Assembly: GCA_031429355.1 (NCBI GenBank)
Contig: JANOZM010000005.1
Coordinates: 143,488 to 207,487, forward strand
DNA length: 64,000 bases
Reading direction: 5' to 3'
Source of the DNA: JANOZM01 sp031429355
Lineage (GTDB): Bacteria > Pseudomonadota > Gammaproteobacteria > Burkholderiales > Burkholderiaceae_E
Positions 17,193-25,844 of this stretch are shown here, piece after piece; position 1 is the first letter of the stretch, and the number at the start of each line of letters is the position of its first letter. The notes below the pieces were generated by a model. The model did not search any database, was not told the origin of the DNA, and saw only the letters and a program-made list of their open reading frames with translations. Position numbers and translations under genes: made by a program.

Positions 17193-18188
17193 TTAGCGTT
17201 GGCTTGTAGCGGTGGTGCGGTTGGATTTCTTATCCGCAAAAGATTCTCGATATTTTGAAGGTGTAATACCGGTTGCCCGCTTAAATTCGCGGGTAAAGTG
17301 GGCTTGATCAGAATAGCCGCATAAAAATCCGATCTCGGATACCTCTGTTTTACTTTGCATCAAATAATGCCCGGCTTGTTGCGTTCGAACAGTTGCTTGC
17401 AAGTCCGAAAAAGTAAAACCAAGTTGTTGTAAGTGACGTTGTAAGCTGCGAGTCGAATAGTTTATTTTTTCCGCAACTTGCTCAATTTTAACCGGCTCAA
17501 TTACTGCATTAGATAGATGCTCGACTACCTGCTTGGCGAGTGCTGGTAAATTTGGTGGTGTTAGTTTTTGGGTTTGGGGATAAGCCTTCGCTTCGTATTT
17601 GTTCCATCGAATTTGGCAAACTGCATTTTGATTGTTGTGATGCTTAAAATTGGTTTGGTTTGCGCTATGGCTAAGTTGTTGAAGCGTAGCTTCATCGCAG
17701 CGGGGGTACACGTCCCAATCATTGATAGTTGCTGTTAAGTCAATTGCACCGGTTGCCTCGCACAGTGCCAACAAAACACCTAACACAACCAAACTTTCGG
17801 CTAGCAGTGGCGTGGGGTAGTTGGCTAGTGAGTAGTGTTGCAAAGCCAGTGATTGTTCGGTTTGCTCCAAAACCTGAATGCGATGTCGCGAATGGATATA
17901 GCGCTCGAGTTTTTGCCAACGTTTGATCATTTCAAAAGGTGAAGATGCTGTGCACAAAGCTAAATGCGTTGGCTCTTGAACAAATTGATGGAGTCCTTCA
18001 CCTAATAAAACGAGTACGCCTAAGCCCTTTTGTGTAACTGCAGTCTCAAGCAATATGCGTTTGTAGGCGAGTGGTATCTTTGCTCCACTCAGTTTGCTGG
18101 AAGGGCTTATTGTAGGTGGGGTAATTCCTTGTATTTGCATGCCCGCCATTAGCACTCGGCCCATTGCAGCGCTGGCAAAATCACTCAC
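17193..18188 (-). CDS. AraC-family transcriptional regulator
   Basis: A 331-residue regulator with an N-terminal ligand domain of the Arabinose_bd type (about residues 20-200) and a C-terminal double HTH (about 230-320). The second HTH reads IGFLCGYSDQAHFTREFKRATGITPSKYRE, a textbook AraC end. The start lies two bases after the molybdenum-hydroxylase stop (18191), so it is probably co-transcribed with 20389-20847 and 18191-20392 and may control them in response to an aldehyde or aromatic substrate. That link is inferred from position. Confidence 0.87.
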   Translation of the reverse strand: MSDFASAAMGRVLMAGMQIQGITPPTISPSSKLSGAKIPLAYKRILLETAVTQKGLGVLVLLGEGLHQFVQEPTHLALCTASSPFEMIKRWQKLERYIHSRHRIQVLEQTEQSLALQHYSLANYPTPLLAESLVVLGVLLALCEATGAIDLTATINDWDVYPRCDEATLQQLSHSANQTNFKHHNNQNAVCQIRWNKYEAKAYPQTQKLTPPNLPALAKQVVEHLSNAVIEPVKIEQVAEKINYSTRSLQRHLQQLGFTFSDLQATVRTQQAGHYLMQSKTEVSEIGFLCGYSDQAHFTREFKRATGITPSKYRESFADKKSNRTTATSQR

Positions 18189-18190
18189 AA

Positions 18191-20392
18191 TTATTTAACA
18201 CCTTTAATATGCGTCGCCACAGCTAATGAGTTTATTGGTAACTGCTGAAGGCGGTAACCGGTTGCCGCGCGAATTGCATTGGCAATGGCGGCACCCGCTG
18301 CAACAATAGCCGTTTCGCCTGCGCCTGTAGGGGGATGATTGTCGTCAATTAAATCAATTGTCATAGGCGGTACTTCAGAAATTACTGGTATTGGGGATTG
18401 TGCAAACGAGCCGGCCTTTACGCCAGCTAAGTTGGCGCTTAGTTGTTCTTTAAGCACCATACCCAGACCCCAAACTAAATTGCCTTCGCATTGCGCTTTT
18501 ACTTGGTCGGCGTTAATAACAATGCCGCAATCGTGAACGCACCAAAGGTGTTTAACTTTTACCGTACCGCTTTCTCGATTTACTTCCACATCGGCAACCA
18601 CCGCTACATAGCTGGCCGCTTTGTAAATTCCGCAGGCCACGCCTCGCCCAAACAATTTGTCATTTGTTTGTGTTGGGCTGTTAACCCAGCTGGATATTTT
18701 TGCGACCTGTCGCACTACTTTAGTTAAGCGGGCATCTTGTAAGTTATTTAGCCTAAACTGCAGCGGATCTGTTTTTGCAACAGCGGCACATTCGTCAATC
18801 GCTGATTCGATAGCAAAGGTGTTGGGCGCAGCACCTAAACCACGCCATGGTCCGGTAAAAACGGGCAAACGCACTAGATCAAATTCGCTGCGTTTAGCAG
18901 TTGTTTGGTAGACTAATTGCGAGCCTCGCGACACCCCGTCATCACCAATTACATCGGTTACTTTTTGCATCCAAGTGGGAAGCACCGCGTTGGTAAACAA
19001 AATATGGCTACTCGCAAACTGATGCCACCATTGATCCAATAAAGCACGGCCCGAGGCATCCTTTTTAAGACGCGCGCGGATGCGATGGCTTGATGGTGGG
19101 CGGTGAAACCCCCACTGAAATTCTTGCGCTCGTGTCCATTGAATTTTTAAAGCCACGGGTTTGCGGTTGGCTTTATCGTTTGACTGATCGTTAAATAATG
19201 CGTGTATTAAGACCGCAGTTTCAAGTTCTACGGTGCAAATTGTTTTTCCACCAAATGCGCCGCCAACTCTCATTCCTTGAACGTGTACTTTGCTTTCTGG
19301 CAGACCCAATCGTTTACAAATTACATCGCGTTGATAAAAAACATCTTGCGATCCAACCCATACTTCTAAATCACCTTGTACGTTAAATTGCGCAACACAA
19401 GCTCTGGGTTCGATCGGCGCGTGCGCCGCCAACGGAACATCAATTTTTAAATCAATATCCCAAGGCAATTCGGTATTGATGTTGTCGGCATGAACCTTGT
19501 TACTGAGCCTCTTGCCTAATTTGGTGCGCGTATCAATATCAACTAATGATTCGACCGTTGTATCAATTTCACTGGGTTGATTGTCGATGTTCCATTGCAC
19601 ATTAAGGGCTGCAGCAATTTTTTCAAGCGCGCTCGGCGTTTTAGCAATAATGCCTAAACCTAGTGATTGCCCACTAAGCAGCAATGGGCTGTGCACAATA
19701 GATACAAAACCGGTAATAGCGCGCGCTGCCTTTTCATTCCAATTTTCTGGTTGCGATGCCCAATCGGGCGAACCTGGCGCGCGCAAGACACGGCCGTACT
19801 TCATGTTCGGCAGCACGATATCAGCTGCATAAAGCGCTGCGCCGGTAACCATTGCGTGGCCTTGTTCTAGGTGCGGACTTTTGTTTTTAAATGGTGCAGA
19901 AAAAGCACGTAATGCTGTAATTGGTCTTTCGTTAGGCTTCATAAACGCAGCATCGTTCAATTGGACCTGCGTTAAACCCCGCGCGATTGCCTCGCGTAAT
20001 GTTGCACAGGCTTGTGCCAAAGGTAATGCAAAGTCTTTAATCGATTCACTGCCCACTGTTGCCCGAACCCGTGCAAGGCGTGTGTTGTGCAACTGTGCAT
20101 CGACTTGTTCCCATGCAACCCCAAGCTCGGCACAAGCCACTTGTTTTAAGGCAGTCAAAATATTCTGACCCATTTCCACGCGCGGTATAAACAATTGGTA
20201 ACTGGAACCATCGAAGCGAATCCAACCAGTAGCGTCGTTTAACTCTGCCCTAGGGCGTTTAGGAATTACTGGTAACGCACAACCCGGAAGAAAGCCGATA
20301 GTTAACGCGCCGACTCCCGCAATCACACTACCGCGCAATAGGCGGCGGCGTTGCGCTTGTTTTAACACTTTAGTTTCTGCTCCGAGCTTCAT
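18191..20392 (-). CDS. Molybdenum hydroxylase large subunit, IorB/aldehyde-oxidase type, Tat-exported
   Basis: A 733-residue molybdopterin-binding subunit of the isoquinoline 1-oxidoreductase / periplasmic aldehyde dehydrogenase family. The N-terminus has a Tat-like signal: QRRRLLRGSVIAGVGALT, then a hydrophobic stretch. The active-site glutamate is visible in PPTGAGETAIVAAG near the C-terminus, and the Moco-binding GGAFGGK motif appears in the middle. It pairs with the 2Fe-2S subunit, whose stop overlaps its start by four bases. No FAD subunit is nearby, which is normal for this subgroup, where cytochromes accept the electrons. The substrate is unknown. Confidence 0.88.
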   Translation of the reverse strand: MKLGAETKVLKQAQRRRLLRGSVIAGVGALTIGFLPGCALPVIPKRPRAELNDATGWIRFDGSSYQLFIPRVEMGQNILTALKQVACAELGVAWEQVDAQLHNTRLARVRATVGSESIKDFALPLAQACATLREAIARGLTQVQLNDAAFMKPNERPITALRAFSAPFKNKSPHLEQGHAMVTGAALYAADIVLPNMKYGRVLRAPGSPDWASQPENWNEKAARAITGFVSIVHSPLLLSGQSLGLGIIAKTPSALEKIAAALNVQWNIDNQPSEIDTTVESLVDIDTRTKLGKRLSNKVHADNINTELPWDIDLKIDVPLAAHAPIEPRACVAQFNVQGDLEVWVGSQDVFYQRDVICKRLGLPESKVHVQGMRVGGAFGGKTICTVELETAVLIHALFNDQSNDKANRKPVALKIQWTRAQEFQWGFHRPPSSHRIRARLKKDASGRALLDQWWHQFASSHILFTNAVLPTWMQKVTDVIGDDGVSRGSQLVYQTTAKRSEFDLVRLPVFTGPWRGLGAAPNTFAIESAIDECAAVAKTDPLQFRLNNLQDARLTKVVRQVAKISSWVNSPTQTNDKLFGRGVACGIYKAASYVAVVADVEVNRESGTVKVKHLWCVHDCGIVINADQVKAQCEGNLVWGLGMVLKEQLSANLAGVKAGSFAQSPIPVISEVPPMTIDLIDDNHPPTGAGETAIVAAGAAIANAIRAATGYRLQQLPINSLAVATHIKGVK

Positions 20393-20847
20393 CCACGCTC
20401 TCCCGCGACTTGTTTAATCGCATTGCGAATGCGTTGTTGCGTTCCACAGCGGCATAGATTGCCTTCAAGAGCCGTATCAATTTGTTGATCACTAGGCTTA
20501 GGTGTTTTATTTAAAAGTGCAACTGCCGCCATCACTTGCCCGGCTTGGCAATAGCCGCATTGGGGTACCGCATTTTTAAGCCAAGCTAATTGAACCGGGT
20601 GCAACCCGTCTTTAGAGGCCAGCCCTTCGATTGATGTGACGGCGCGCGTCCCCACAGTCTGAATAGGCACGATACAACTGCGCGTCGCTTGCCCATCAAT
20701 ATGAACGGTGCAAGCACCACATTGCGCCGTCCCACAACCAAATTTTGTACCCACAAGGCCAAAATGTTCGCGCAGCACATTAAGCAGTGTTTCCTCTTGC
20801 CATTCAGGCGCGACGGGGCGAAGTTTTGAATTGATAGTGATTTGCAT
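20389..20847 (-). CDS. Molybdenum hydroxylase small subunit, (2Fe-2S) protein, IorA type
   Basis: A 152-residue iron-sulfur subunit with two clusters. The N-terminal plant-type ferredoxin cluster has GCGTAQCGACTVHIDG followed by the fourth Cys in RSC. The C-terminal helical cluster has QCGYCQAGQ and NLCRCGTQQRI. It transfers electrons from the Moco subunit encoded just downstream. Length is typical for the family. It is the first gene of the set; the divergent ATPase gene begins at 21006. Confidence 0.92.
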   Translation of the reverse strand: MQITINSKLRPVAPEWQEETLLNVLREHFGLVGTKFGCGTAQCGACTVHIDGQATRSCIVPIQTVGTRAVTSIEGLASKDGLHPVQLAWLKNAVPQCGYCQAGQVMAAVALLNKTPKPSDQQIDTALEGNLCRCGTQQRIRNAIKQVAGERG

Positions 20848-20956
20848 AAAGAACTCCCAGATGGCGCATTATGCAGAATTTGCGGGGTAGGGGTATTGAA
20901 TAATCGCGCCAATTTCTGCGGAGGAATTAGGGCTTTTTGCGTCTTTTTGAGCGAAC

Positions 20957-20986
20957 TTGGTGAAATAGTCGCGACTATCTCGCCAA
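20957..20986. promoter_or_regulatory. 30-bp near-perfect palindrome upstream of the DUF4143 ATPase gene
   Basis: The core ATAGTCGCGACTAT (20965-20978) is a perfect palindrome, and the flanks TTGGTGAA and CTCGCCAA extend it so that 13 of 15 base pairs match across 20957-20986. It ends 19 bp before the ATG, at the position of a promoter or operator. It could be bound by the gene product itself or form a hairpin in the transcript. Confidence 0.6.
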
Positions 20987-21005
20987 ATTTGGTATTATCG
21001 ACGGT

Positions 21006-22136
21006 ATGAAACGATATTTAGACGAAATTGTAATTCGTGACCTAGAGCGCAAAATGGTTGTTCTGACAGGTCCGCGCCAAGTTGGTAAAACAACTTTATC
21101 GCGTCAATTGCTGGCTGAAGGGCAGCAGGGGCAATATCTAAATTTCGATACAGCTGCCGACAGAAAGGTCATAGTTAACGAGGCATGGGACCCCGCTTCC
21201 AAGCTGGTTGTGTTTGATGAATTACATAAGATGCCTCGTTGGAAAGCTTGGTTAAAAGGCGTTTACGACGGCAAGCCAAACCAGCTTAAAATTTTAGTCA
21301 CCGGTAGTGCCCGACTTGATCTTCTAAAGAAAAGCGGCGACTCGCTAGCTGGGCGATTTTTTGGTTTGCGATTGCATCCAATTAGTGTTGCGGAGTTAAG
21401 TCACCAGCACGATGTAAGCGCGGACCATGCGTTGACGCTTTTGTTGGCGCGCGGCGGTTTTCCAGAGGCTGCTTTATCACCTAGTTTGGAGCTTAGCGAT
21501 CGTTGGCGTTTGCAATATCTAGATGGTTTAATTCGCGAAGACATTTTAGAGTTTTCCAAGCTACACGAAGTAAATACGATGCGTGTTCTTGTTGACCTAT
21601 TGCGTGAACGGGTTGGCTCGCCGCTATCGGTAGCATCGTTAGCGCGTGACCTAAGTGCATCCACCACAACGATTAATCGTTACTTACAAGTGCTGGAGGC
21701 TTTATATATTATTTTCACTGTAAAGCCTTGGCATAAAAATATCGCGCGTTCGTTATTAAAAGCACCTAAAGTTTACTTTTACGATACAGGAATGGTTCGT
21801 GGAGACGAGGGCTTACGATTTGAGAATTTGGTGGCAACGCATTTGTTGAAATGGGTTCACTATCAACAAGATGTTTTGGGTAAAGATACCGAGTTGCATT
21901 ACGTTCGAACCAAGGACGGTGCAGAAATCGACTTTAGCATTGTCAATGAAAAACAAATAACCCAACTTATTGAGTGCAAGTTAAGTGACACAAAAGTTCA
22001 TCCAGCGCTCAACCGATTTTCGCAGGAATATCCAACAGCAAATTCGGTTCAGTTGGTGAGACATGCAACCCAGTCAATTCACTATCCATCAATTACAATT
22101 GAACCCGCCGATCAGTGGTTAAACAAATTGATTTGA
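21006..22136 (+). CDS. AAA ATPase with DUF4143 and PD-(D/E)XK-like domain
   Basis: A 376-residue protein with the common ATP-binding/DUF4143 architecture. Walker A is GPRQVGKTTLS near residue 22 and Walker B is KLVVFDELHKM near 70. ILVTGSARLDLL is the sensor region. After a winged-helix segment, the C-terminus has HYVRTKDGAEIDFSIV and LIECKLSD, matching the D...ExK pattern of restriction-like nucleases. These proteins are widespread, solitary and of unknown role; some have been proposed as defence or toxin-like elements. The large palindrome at 20957-20986 is part of the likely control region. Confidence 0.85.
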   Translation: MKRYLDEIVIRDLERKMVVLTGPRQVGKTTLSRQLLAEGQQGQYLNFDTAADRKVIVNEAWDPASKLVVFDELHKMPRWKAWLKGVYDGKPNQLKILVTGSARLDLLKKSGDSLAGRFFGLRLHPISVAELSHQHDVSADHALTLLLARGGFPEAALSPSLELSDRWRLQYLDGLIREDILEFSKLHEVNTMRVLVDLLRERVGSPLSVASLARDLSASTTTINRYLQVLEALYIIFTVKPWHKNIARSLLKAPKVYFYDTGMVRGDEGLRFENLVATHLLKWVHYQQDVLGKDTELHYVRTKDGAEIDFSIVNEKQITQLIECKLSDTKVHPALNRFSQEYPTANSVQLVRHATQSIHYPSITIEPADQWLNKLI

Positions 22137-22169
22137 AAGAGCTAGGTATTACCAATACCTCGGTTGACG

Positions 22170-23069
22170 CTACCATTCATTTCGAACGGTTCGCTCAAGC
22201 ACCGCAACCAGTTCGGCACCTTGTTGCGAAATACCCTCGCGGTGCCAGATCCAAGTAGCGAGTTTGCCAAGTTTGGGAAGCGCTTTTGCAAGCGATTGGT
22301 TTGCATGGATGGCTGTGGTAATACCTAACTCGGCATCGCGGCGGATTTGAATGCGCGCCATCGTGCCTAAACCTGCCGCAACTGCTGCGCGAGCGCCCGC
22401 TAAACTGGCGGTTGAATACACGATGCGATACGCGATATTGTTACGCTTTAACGCCTCAAGCGCCAAGTTACGAAATATGCAGGGCGAGTCCAACAAAATA
22501 ACCGGAATTTCGGCTTGTACTTCTGGAGCCCAAGAAAAGTTTTTTGCAACTAACCAATCGATTTGCGGTTTGATCAATGGCTTCGCTGGTAGTTGGTTTA
22601 ATGCGCCCAAAGCCAATACGATGTCCAATCTCGATTGATTAATTTCTTCAATTAAGGTTTGATTTTTTTCAACTTTGACTTCCAGCCTAACGCGCGGAAA
22701 TCGCTCCGAGAACTTTCTTAATGTAACGGGCAACATGTCTTCGGCATAATCTTGCGGCACGCCCAAGCGCAGGGTACCGTCCGCTTTGTGGCCCTGAAGC
22801 TCCATAACTGCCTCTTGCTGCGCCGCCAAAATTTTACGCGCGTGCGAGACCAACAATAAACCGGCTTCAGTTAACAACATTCGGCGGCCCGATCGGCTAA
22901 ATAGCGCCAAACCAAGTTGTTCTTCTAATTTTTTTACTTGTTGGCTAGTAGCTGCTTGCGTTACGTGCATTGAGGCGGCTGCCTGTGCAAACGAGTTGTG
23001 GTCGGCTAATGCCACCATAGTGCGTAAAGCGTCGGGACTTAAATGTCGAACAGAGATTTCTGAATACAT
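22170..23069 (-). CDS. LysR-family transcriptional regulator
   Basis: A 299-residue LTTR. The N-terminal winged HTH spans about residues 10-68 (LRTMVALADHNSFAQAAASM, then VTQAATSQQVKKLEEQLG). The effector domain follows at about 90-290. It is transcribed divergently from the DUF3455 lipoprotein gene at 23164, which could be a target, as LysR proteins often control the divergent neighbour. The effector is not identifiable. Confidence 0.9.
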   Translation of the reverse strand: MYSEISVRHLSPDALRTMVALADHNSFAQAAASMHVTQAATSQQVKKLEEQLGLALFSRSGRRMLLTEAGLLLVSHARKILAAQQEAVMELQGHKADGTLRLGVPQDYAEDMLPVTLRKFSERFPRVRLEVKVEKNQTLIEEINQSRLDIVLALGALNQLPAKPLIKPQIDWLVAKNFSWAPEVQAEIPVILLDSPCIFRNLALEALKRNNIAYRIVYSTASLAGARAAVAAGLGTMARIQIRRDAELGITTAIHANQSLAKALPKLGKLATWIWHREGISQQGAELVAVLERTVRNEW

Positions 23070-23163
23070 AAGAATAAGTTAACTATTACTTAATAATGTT
23101 TAGATTGTTTGCTGTTTACTCTACCCTCAGAATTAGCGCTTACTCATTTTGAAAGAACTCGAT

Positions 23164-23703
23164 ATGAAAATTTTAACTAGTGTTTCAACTGTTTGTACAG
23201 GCGTGCTTTTATCAGGGTGTGGCGCAATGAATTCAGGTGGCGGCGCTATGACGAATGCGGTCGGTGCCGACAAGCTTGCGCCGCCAGCGGGTGCAAAGTT
23301 TGTTAAAAAAGTACCAGCAATTGGCGTCCAAATTTATAAGTGCGGCGTTACTAATGGCCAACACGCATGGGTCTTTGTCGCCCCCGATGCCGACTTATTT
23401 GACGAGGCCGGCAAGCGTATCGGTCGTCACGGTGCGGGCCCATTTTGGGAAATGAACGATGGCAGCAAAATAGTTGGAGCGCTTTCGCAGCGCGCTGACG
23501 CAACTCGGCCCGAAGCAATTCCTCATTTGCTGTTAACTACAAAGTCGACGGGTGGAGCTGGGTTGGTTGCAAACGTCGATTATTTGCAAAGGCTAAACAC
23601 AGTGTCGGGACTTGCTCCAACTGGCGGTTGCACCGCGTCTGACATCGATAAGCAAGTTCGCATTTATTACACGGCAGACTATTTGTTGTTTACGACAAAG
23701 TAG
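23164..23703 (+). CDS. DUF3455 lipoprotein
   Basis: A 179-residue secreted protein. A signal peptide ends at the lipobox LLSGC around residue 19. The remainder fits the DUF3455 pattern: GVQIYKCG, then HAWVFVAPDADLFDEAGK and WEMNDGSKIVGAL, ending VRIYYTADYLLF. Homologues are of unknown function. I chose the ATG at 23164 because it begins a proper signal peptide; another start at 23149 is possible. It is divergent from the LysR gene. A stem-like sequence at 23731-23759 downstream lacks a T-run. Confidence 0.8.
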   Translation: MKILTSVSTVCTGVLLSGCGAMNSGGGAMTNAVGADKLAPPAGAKFVKKVPAIGVQIYKCGVTNGQHAWVFVAPDADLFDEAGKRIGRHGAGPFWEMNDGSKIVGALSQRADATRPEAIPHLLLTTKSTGGAGLVANVDYLQRLNTVSGLAPTGGCTASDIDKQVRIYYTADYLLFTTK

Positions 23704-23828
23704 GTAGTTGTTTAAAGAAGACTTGTAAGAGACTTGCGCTAACGGCCCATTGGGTTGTTAGCACTGGTGTATTAAGTATTGCCAATCAATTTAGTACAAT
23801 TAAAGGAGAAACTGAGAAAGAAAACTAA

Positions 23829-24179
23829 ATGGCATTTACCGAAATCGAATTGGCGCGAATAAAAAAACTAGTTGGTGGATTTGTTGAGAGCCGACGTCCT
23901 CCAGCCCACATTCGTAAAGAGGTCGACATCGCTTATAAAATTCAAGCGCACAGCATATTAATTTTTGAATTGCGCCAAGTTTGGCAAGGCACCCCTGGCC
24001 AAATGATGGAATGCATGATTGCCAAAGCAACATTTGCACGTACCACTGGTATTTGGAAATTGTTTTGGCAGCGCAGCGATCTGAAGTGGCACGGTTATGA
24101 AACAGAAGTTGAACTAAAGAACATCGAACAATTCGTTGAAATTATTCAAAAGGACGAAAATAGTTGTTTCTGGGGCTAA
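23829..24179 (+). CDS. DUF3024-like small protein
   Basis: A 116-residue protein with the DUF3024 layout: AFTEIELARIKKLVGGFVE, then PPAHIRKEVDIAYKI and FELRQVWQGTPGQMMECMIAKAT, and an aromatic-rich end (LFWQRSDLKWHGYE). These proteins have no established function. A ribosome site AAGGAG lies somewhat upstream. No operon partners are evident. Confidence 0.75.
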   Translation: MAFTEIELARIKKLVGGFVESRRPPAHIRKEVDIAYKIQAHSILIFELRQVWQGTPGQMMECMIAKATFARTTGIWKLFWQRSDLKWHGYETEVELKNIEQFVEIIQKDENSCFWG

Positions 24180-24300
24180 GCTTCGCTTGCTTTAGGTTAC
24201 TAAAAGAGCCCGCAACGCCAGCCAAGTCAAACGTTTTTTTGATTGGCTCGCAACCCGTTATGGGTGCGATTTCGATTAAAAACATCACCGCGTATTGCGC

Positions 24301-24459
24301 GTGGGTTTTGAAAAAGGCGTCACTGTGCAGGGTGGCCTGCCTGTAATCGTTACAACCCCCGCACACGGCACTGCTTACGATATTGCAGGGCAGGGCATTG
24401 CTAACGTCGGCGCGATGCGTAACGCGTTTAATTTGGCTTGTAGTATGGCTGGCGGTTAA
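24301..24459 (+). pseudogene. C-terminal relic of a PdxA-like dehydrogenase
   Basis: The plus-strand frame encodes VGFEKGVTVQGGLPVIVT, then TPAHGTAYDIAGQGIANVG and a helix ending in a stop at 24457-24459. This is the C-terminal end of the 4-hydroxythreonine-4-phosphate dehydrogenase family (PdxA/PdxA2), which has the same GGLP and HGTAYDIAG pattern. Sequence immediately upstream (24180-24300) keeps no matching frame, so about 85% of the gene is missing. Confidence 0.75.
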
Positions 24460-24488
24460 ACTGGCGGTTTGGAAATTCTTTGGGGGCT

Positions 24489-24872
24489 ATGATGCTTCGA
24501 GGAAGTTGTTTGTGCGGGCAAGTCCATTTTAAAGTCAACGGGGCCTTAAGTTCCCCCACGGCTTGTCATTGCATTCAATGCCGCAAACAATCGGGTCATT
24601 ACTTTGCTTCGGCAAACGTCAATAAATCAGACTTGGAATTGACGGGAGCCGAGCATCTCTCTTGGTATCACGCCTCCGAAAAAGTACGGCGCGGGTTTTG
24701 TTCAAAATGTGGTTCGTGGATGTTTTGGGAGCCAATACACCGCGACTGGACCTCGATTTCCTTGGGTGTTTTTGATGGCGCAACTAGCGTGAAGTTAGAG
24801 CAACATATATTCGTAGCAAACAAAGGTGATTATTACGAAATTGCGGATGGGCTCCCTCAAAAGGCGCAATGA
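24489..24872 (+). CDS. GFA-domain (glutathione-dependent formaldehyde-activating type) protein
   Basis: A 127-residue GFA/CENP-V protein. The zinc-binding cysteines are visible in GSCLCGQVHF, ACHCIQCRKQSG and GFCSKCGSWMFW. The paired ATGs at 24489 and 24492 both fit; GGGGG lies just before them. The family includes S-(hydroxymethyl)glutathione synthase, but most members are uncharacterised. No formaldehyde-detoxification genes are next to it. Confidence 0.88.
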   Translation: MMLRGSCLCGQVHFKVNGALSSPTACHCIQCRKQSGHYFASANVNKSDLELTGAEHLSWYHASEKVRRGFCSKCGSWMFWEPIHRDWTSISLGVFDGATSVKLEQHIFVANKGDYYEIADGLPQKAQ

Positions 24873-24940
24873 TGAAAACTGCTCTAATCAACCAAATTAG
24901 TTGCGGTGTAGCAAATCTATGATCCAGTTTAGAATGTCGG

Positions 24941-25801
24941 ATGTCCGAAAGTTCTCCAGTTACTGTTAATTCAAATTCGTCGCGCGCCTACACTGGCGTT
25001 GCACGCTTGTATGGCCAAACCGCAGCCGATCAACTTTGGTTATCAAATATTATGGTCATTGGCATCGGTGGCGTTGGCAGTTGGGCTGCCGAAGCACTGG
25101 CGCGTAGTGGCGTTGGCCGAATCACTTTGATTGACTTAGATGTTATTGCCGAATCAAATATCAATCGGCAAATTCATGCACTGCAAGATACATTAGGTCG
25201 AAATAAGGTCGACGTCATGCAAGAACGCATTAAAGCAATTAATCCGCAATGCGAAGTGATGGTTATCGATGATTTTTTAAGCATTGATAATATTGCAACG
25301 ATGCTAGAACCAAAGCCGCATTTTGTAATTGACGCGATCGATTCGCCTAGAGTGAAATCGCACCTAATTGCTTACTGCGTTCAGCATAAAATTGGTTTGG
25401 CTGTGTCGGGTGCGGCTGGCGGGCGCGACGATCCTTTAGCGCTTCAAGAGGTCGATTTGGCCCTGACTACAGGTGATGCGTTGCTGTCTAACACCCGCAG
25501 CCGGATGCGGCGTGATTTCGGCTTTAGCCGAGTCAAGGGCGAGCGGTTTGGGGTTCGCACTGTTTGCAGTCGGCAAGTGCCGTTACAGACGCTTACCGAC
25601 GTTGCAGACAACGAGGGTGCAGATGATGCCCAAGTAGCCAACAACGCCACTGGCTTAGCCAAACCGCGTAACAACGGAGCGCCATTAAACTGCGCTGGCT
25701 ATGGCTCTATCGTTACAGTGACAGCTGCAATGGGATTGGCATTAACCGCAATTGCAATTAAGCAAGTGGTCGCTAGAAAAAATGCAGCAAATAGAAAATA
25801 A
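24941..25801 (+). CDS. tcdA: tRNA threonylcarbamoyladenosine dehydratase TcdA
   Basis: A 286-residue ThiF/E1-like enzyme, also called CsdL or YgdL. It cyclises t6A37 to ct6A in tRNA using ATP. The adenylation motif is VIGIGGVGSWAAEALARSG, followed by DLDVIAESNINRQ and the Arg-rich LSNTRSRMRRDFG segment seen in TcdA. YGSIVTVTAAMGL forms the C-terminal helix. An insertion near residues 222-240 rich in Asp and Asn is a little longer than usual. Confidence 0.92.
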   Translation: MSESSPVTVNSNSSRAYTGVARLYGQTAADQLWLSNIMVIGIGGVGSWAAEALARSGVGRITLIDLDVIAESNINRQIHALQDTLGRNKVDVMQERIKAINPQCEVMVIDDFLSIDNIATMLEPKPHFVIDAIDSPRVKSHLIAYCVQHKIGLAVSGAAGGRDDPLALQEVDLALTTGDALLSNTRSRMRRDFGFSRVKGERFGVRTVCSRQVPLQTLTDVADNEGADDAQVANNATGLAKPRNNGAPLNCAGYGSIVTVTAAMGLALTAIAIKQVVARKNAANRK

Positions 25802-25844
25802 GCCAATAAAATTTCAACAAAAAAATTAGTAACCAACACCTTTT

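Larger units (their letters stand above)
16224..17291. repeat. 47-nt imperfect direct repeats bracketing the PIN/RHH module
   Basis: The repeat copies are at 16224-16270 and 17245-17291, in the same orientation, matching at 44 of 47 positions by direct reading. The right copy lies inside the end of the intact AraC gene and the left copy is the AraC relic. The segment between them holds the toxin, antitoxin, operator palindrome and a gene-free stretch at 16982-17192 in which I see nothing else. Confidence 0.8.

Noticed and set aside
23731..23759. Stem-like sequence after the DUF3455 gene as terminator
   Set aside because: The stem (GCGCTAAC with GTTAGCAC and inner pairs) needs mismatches and has no T-run after it.
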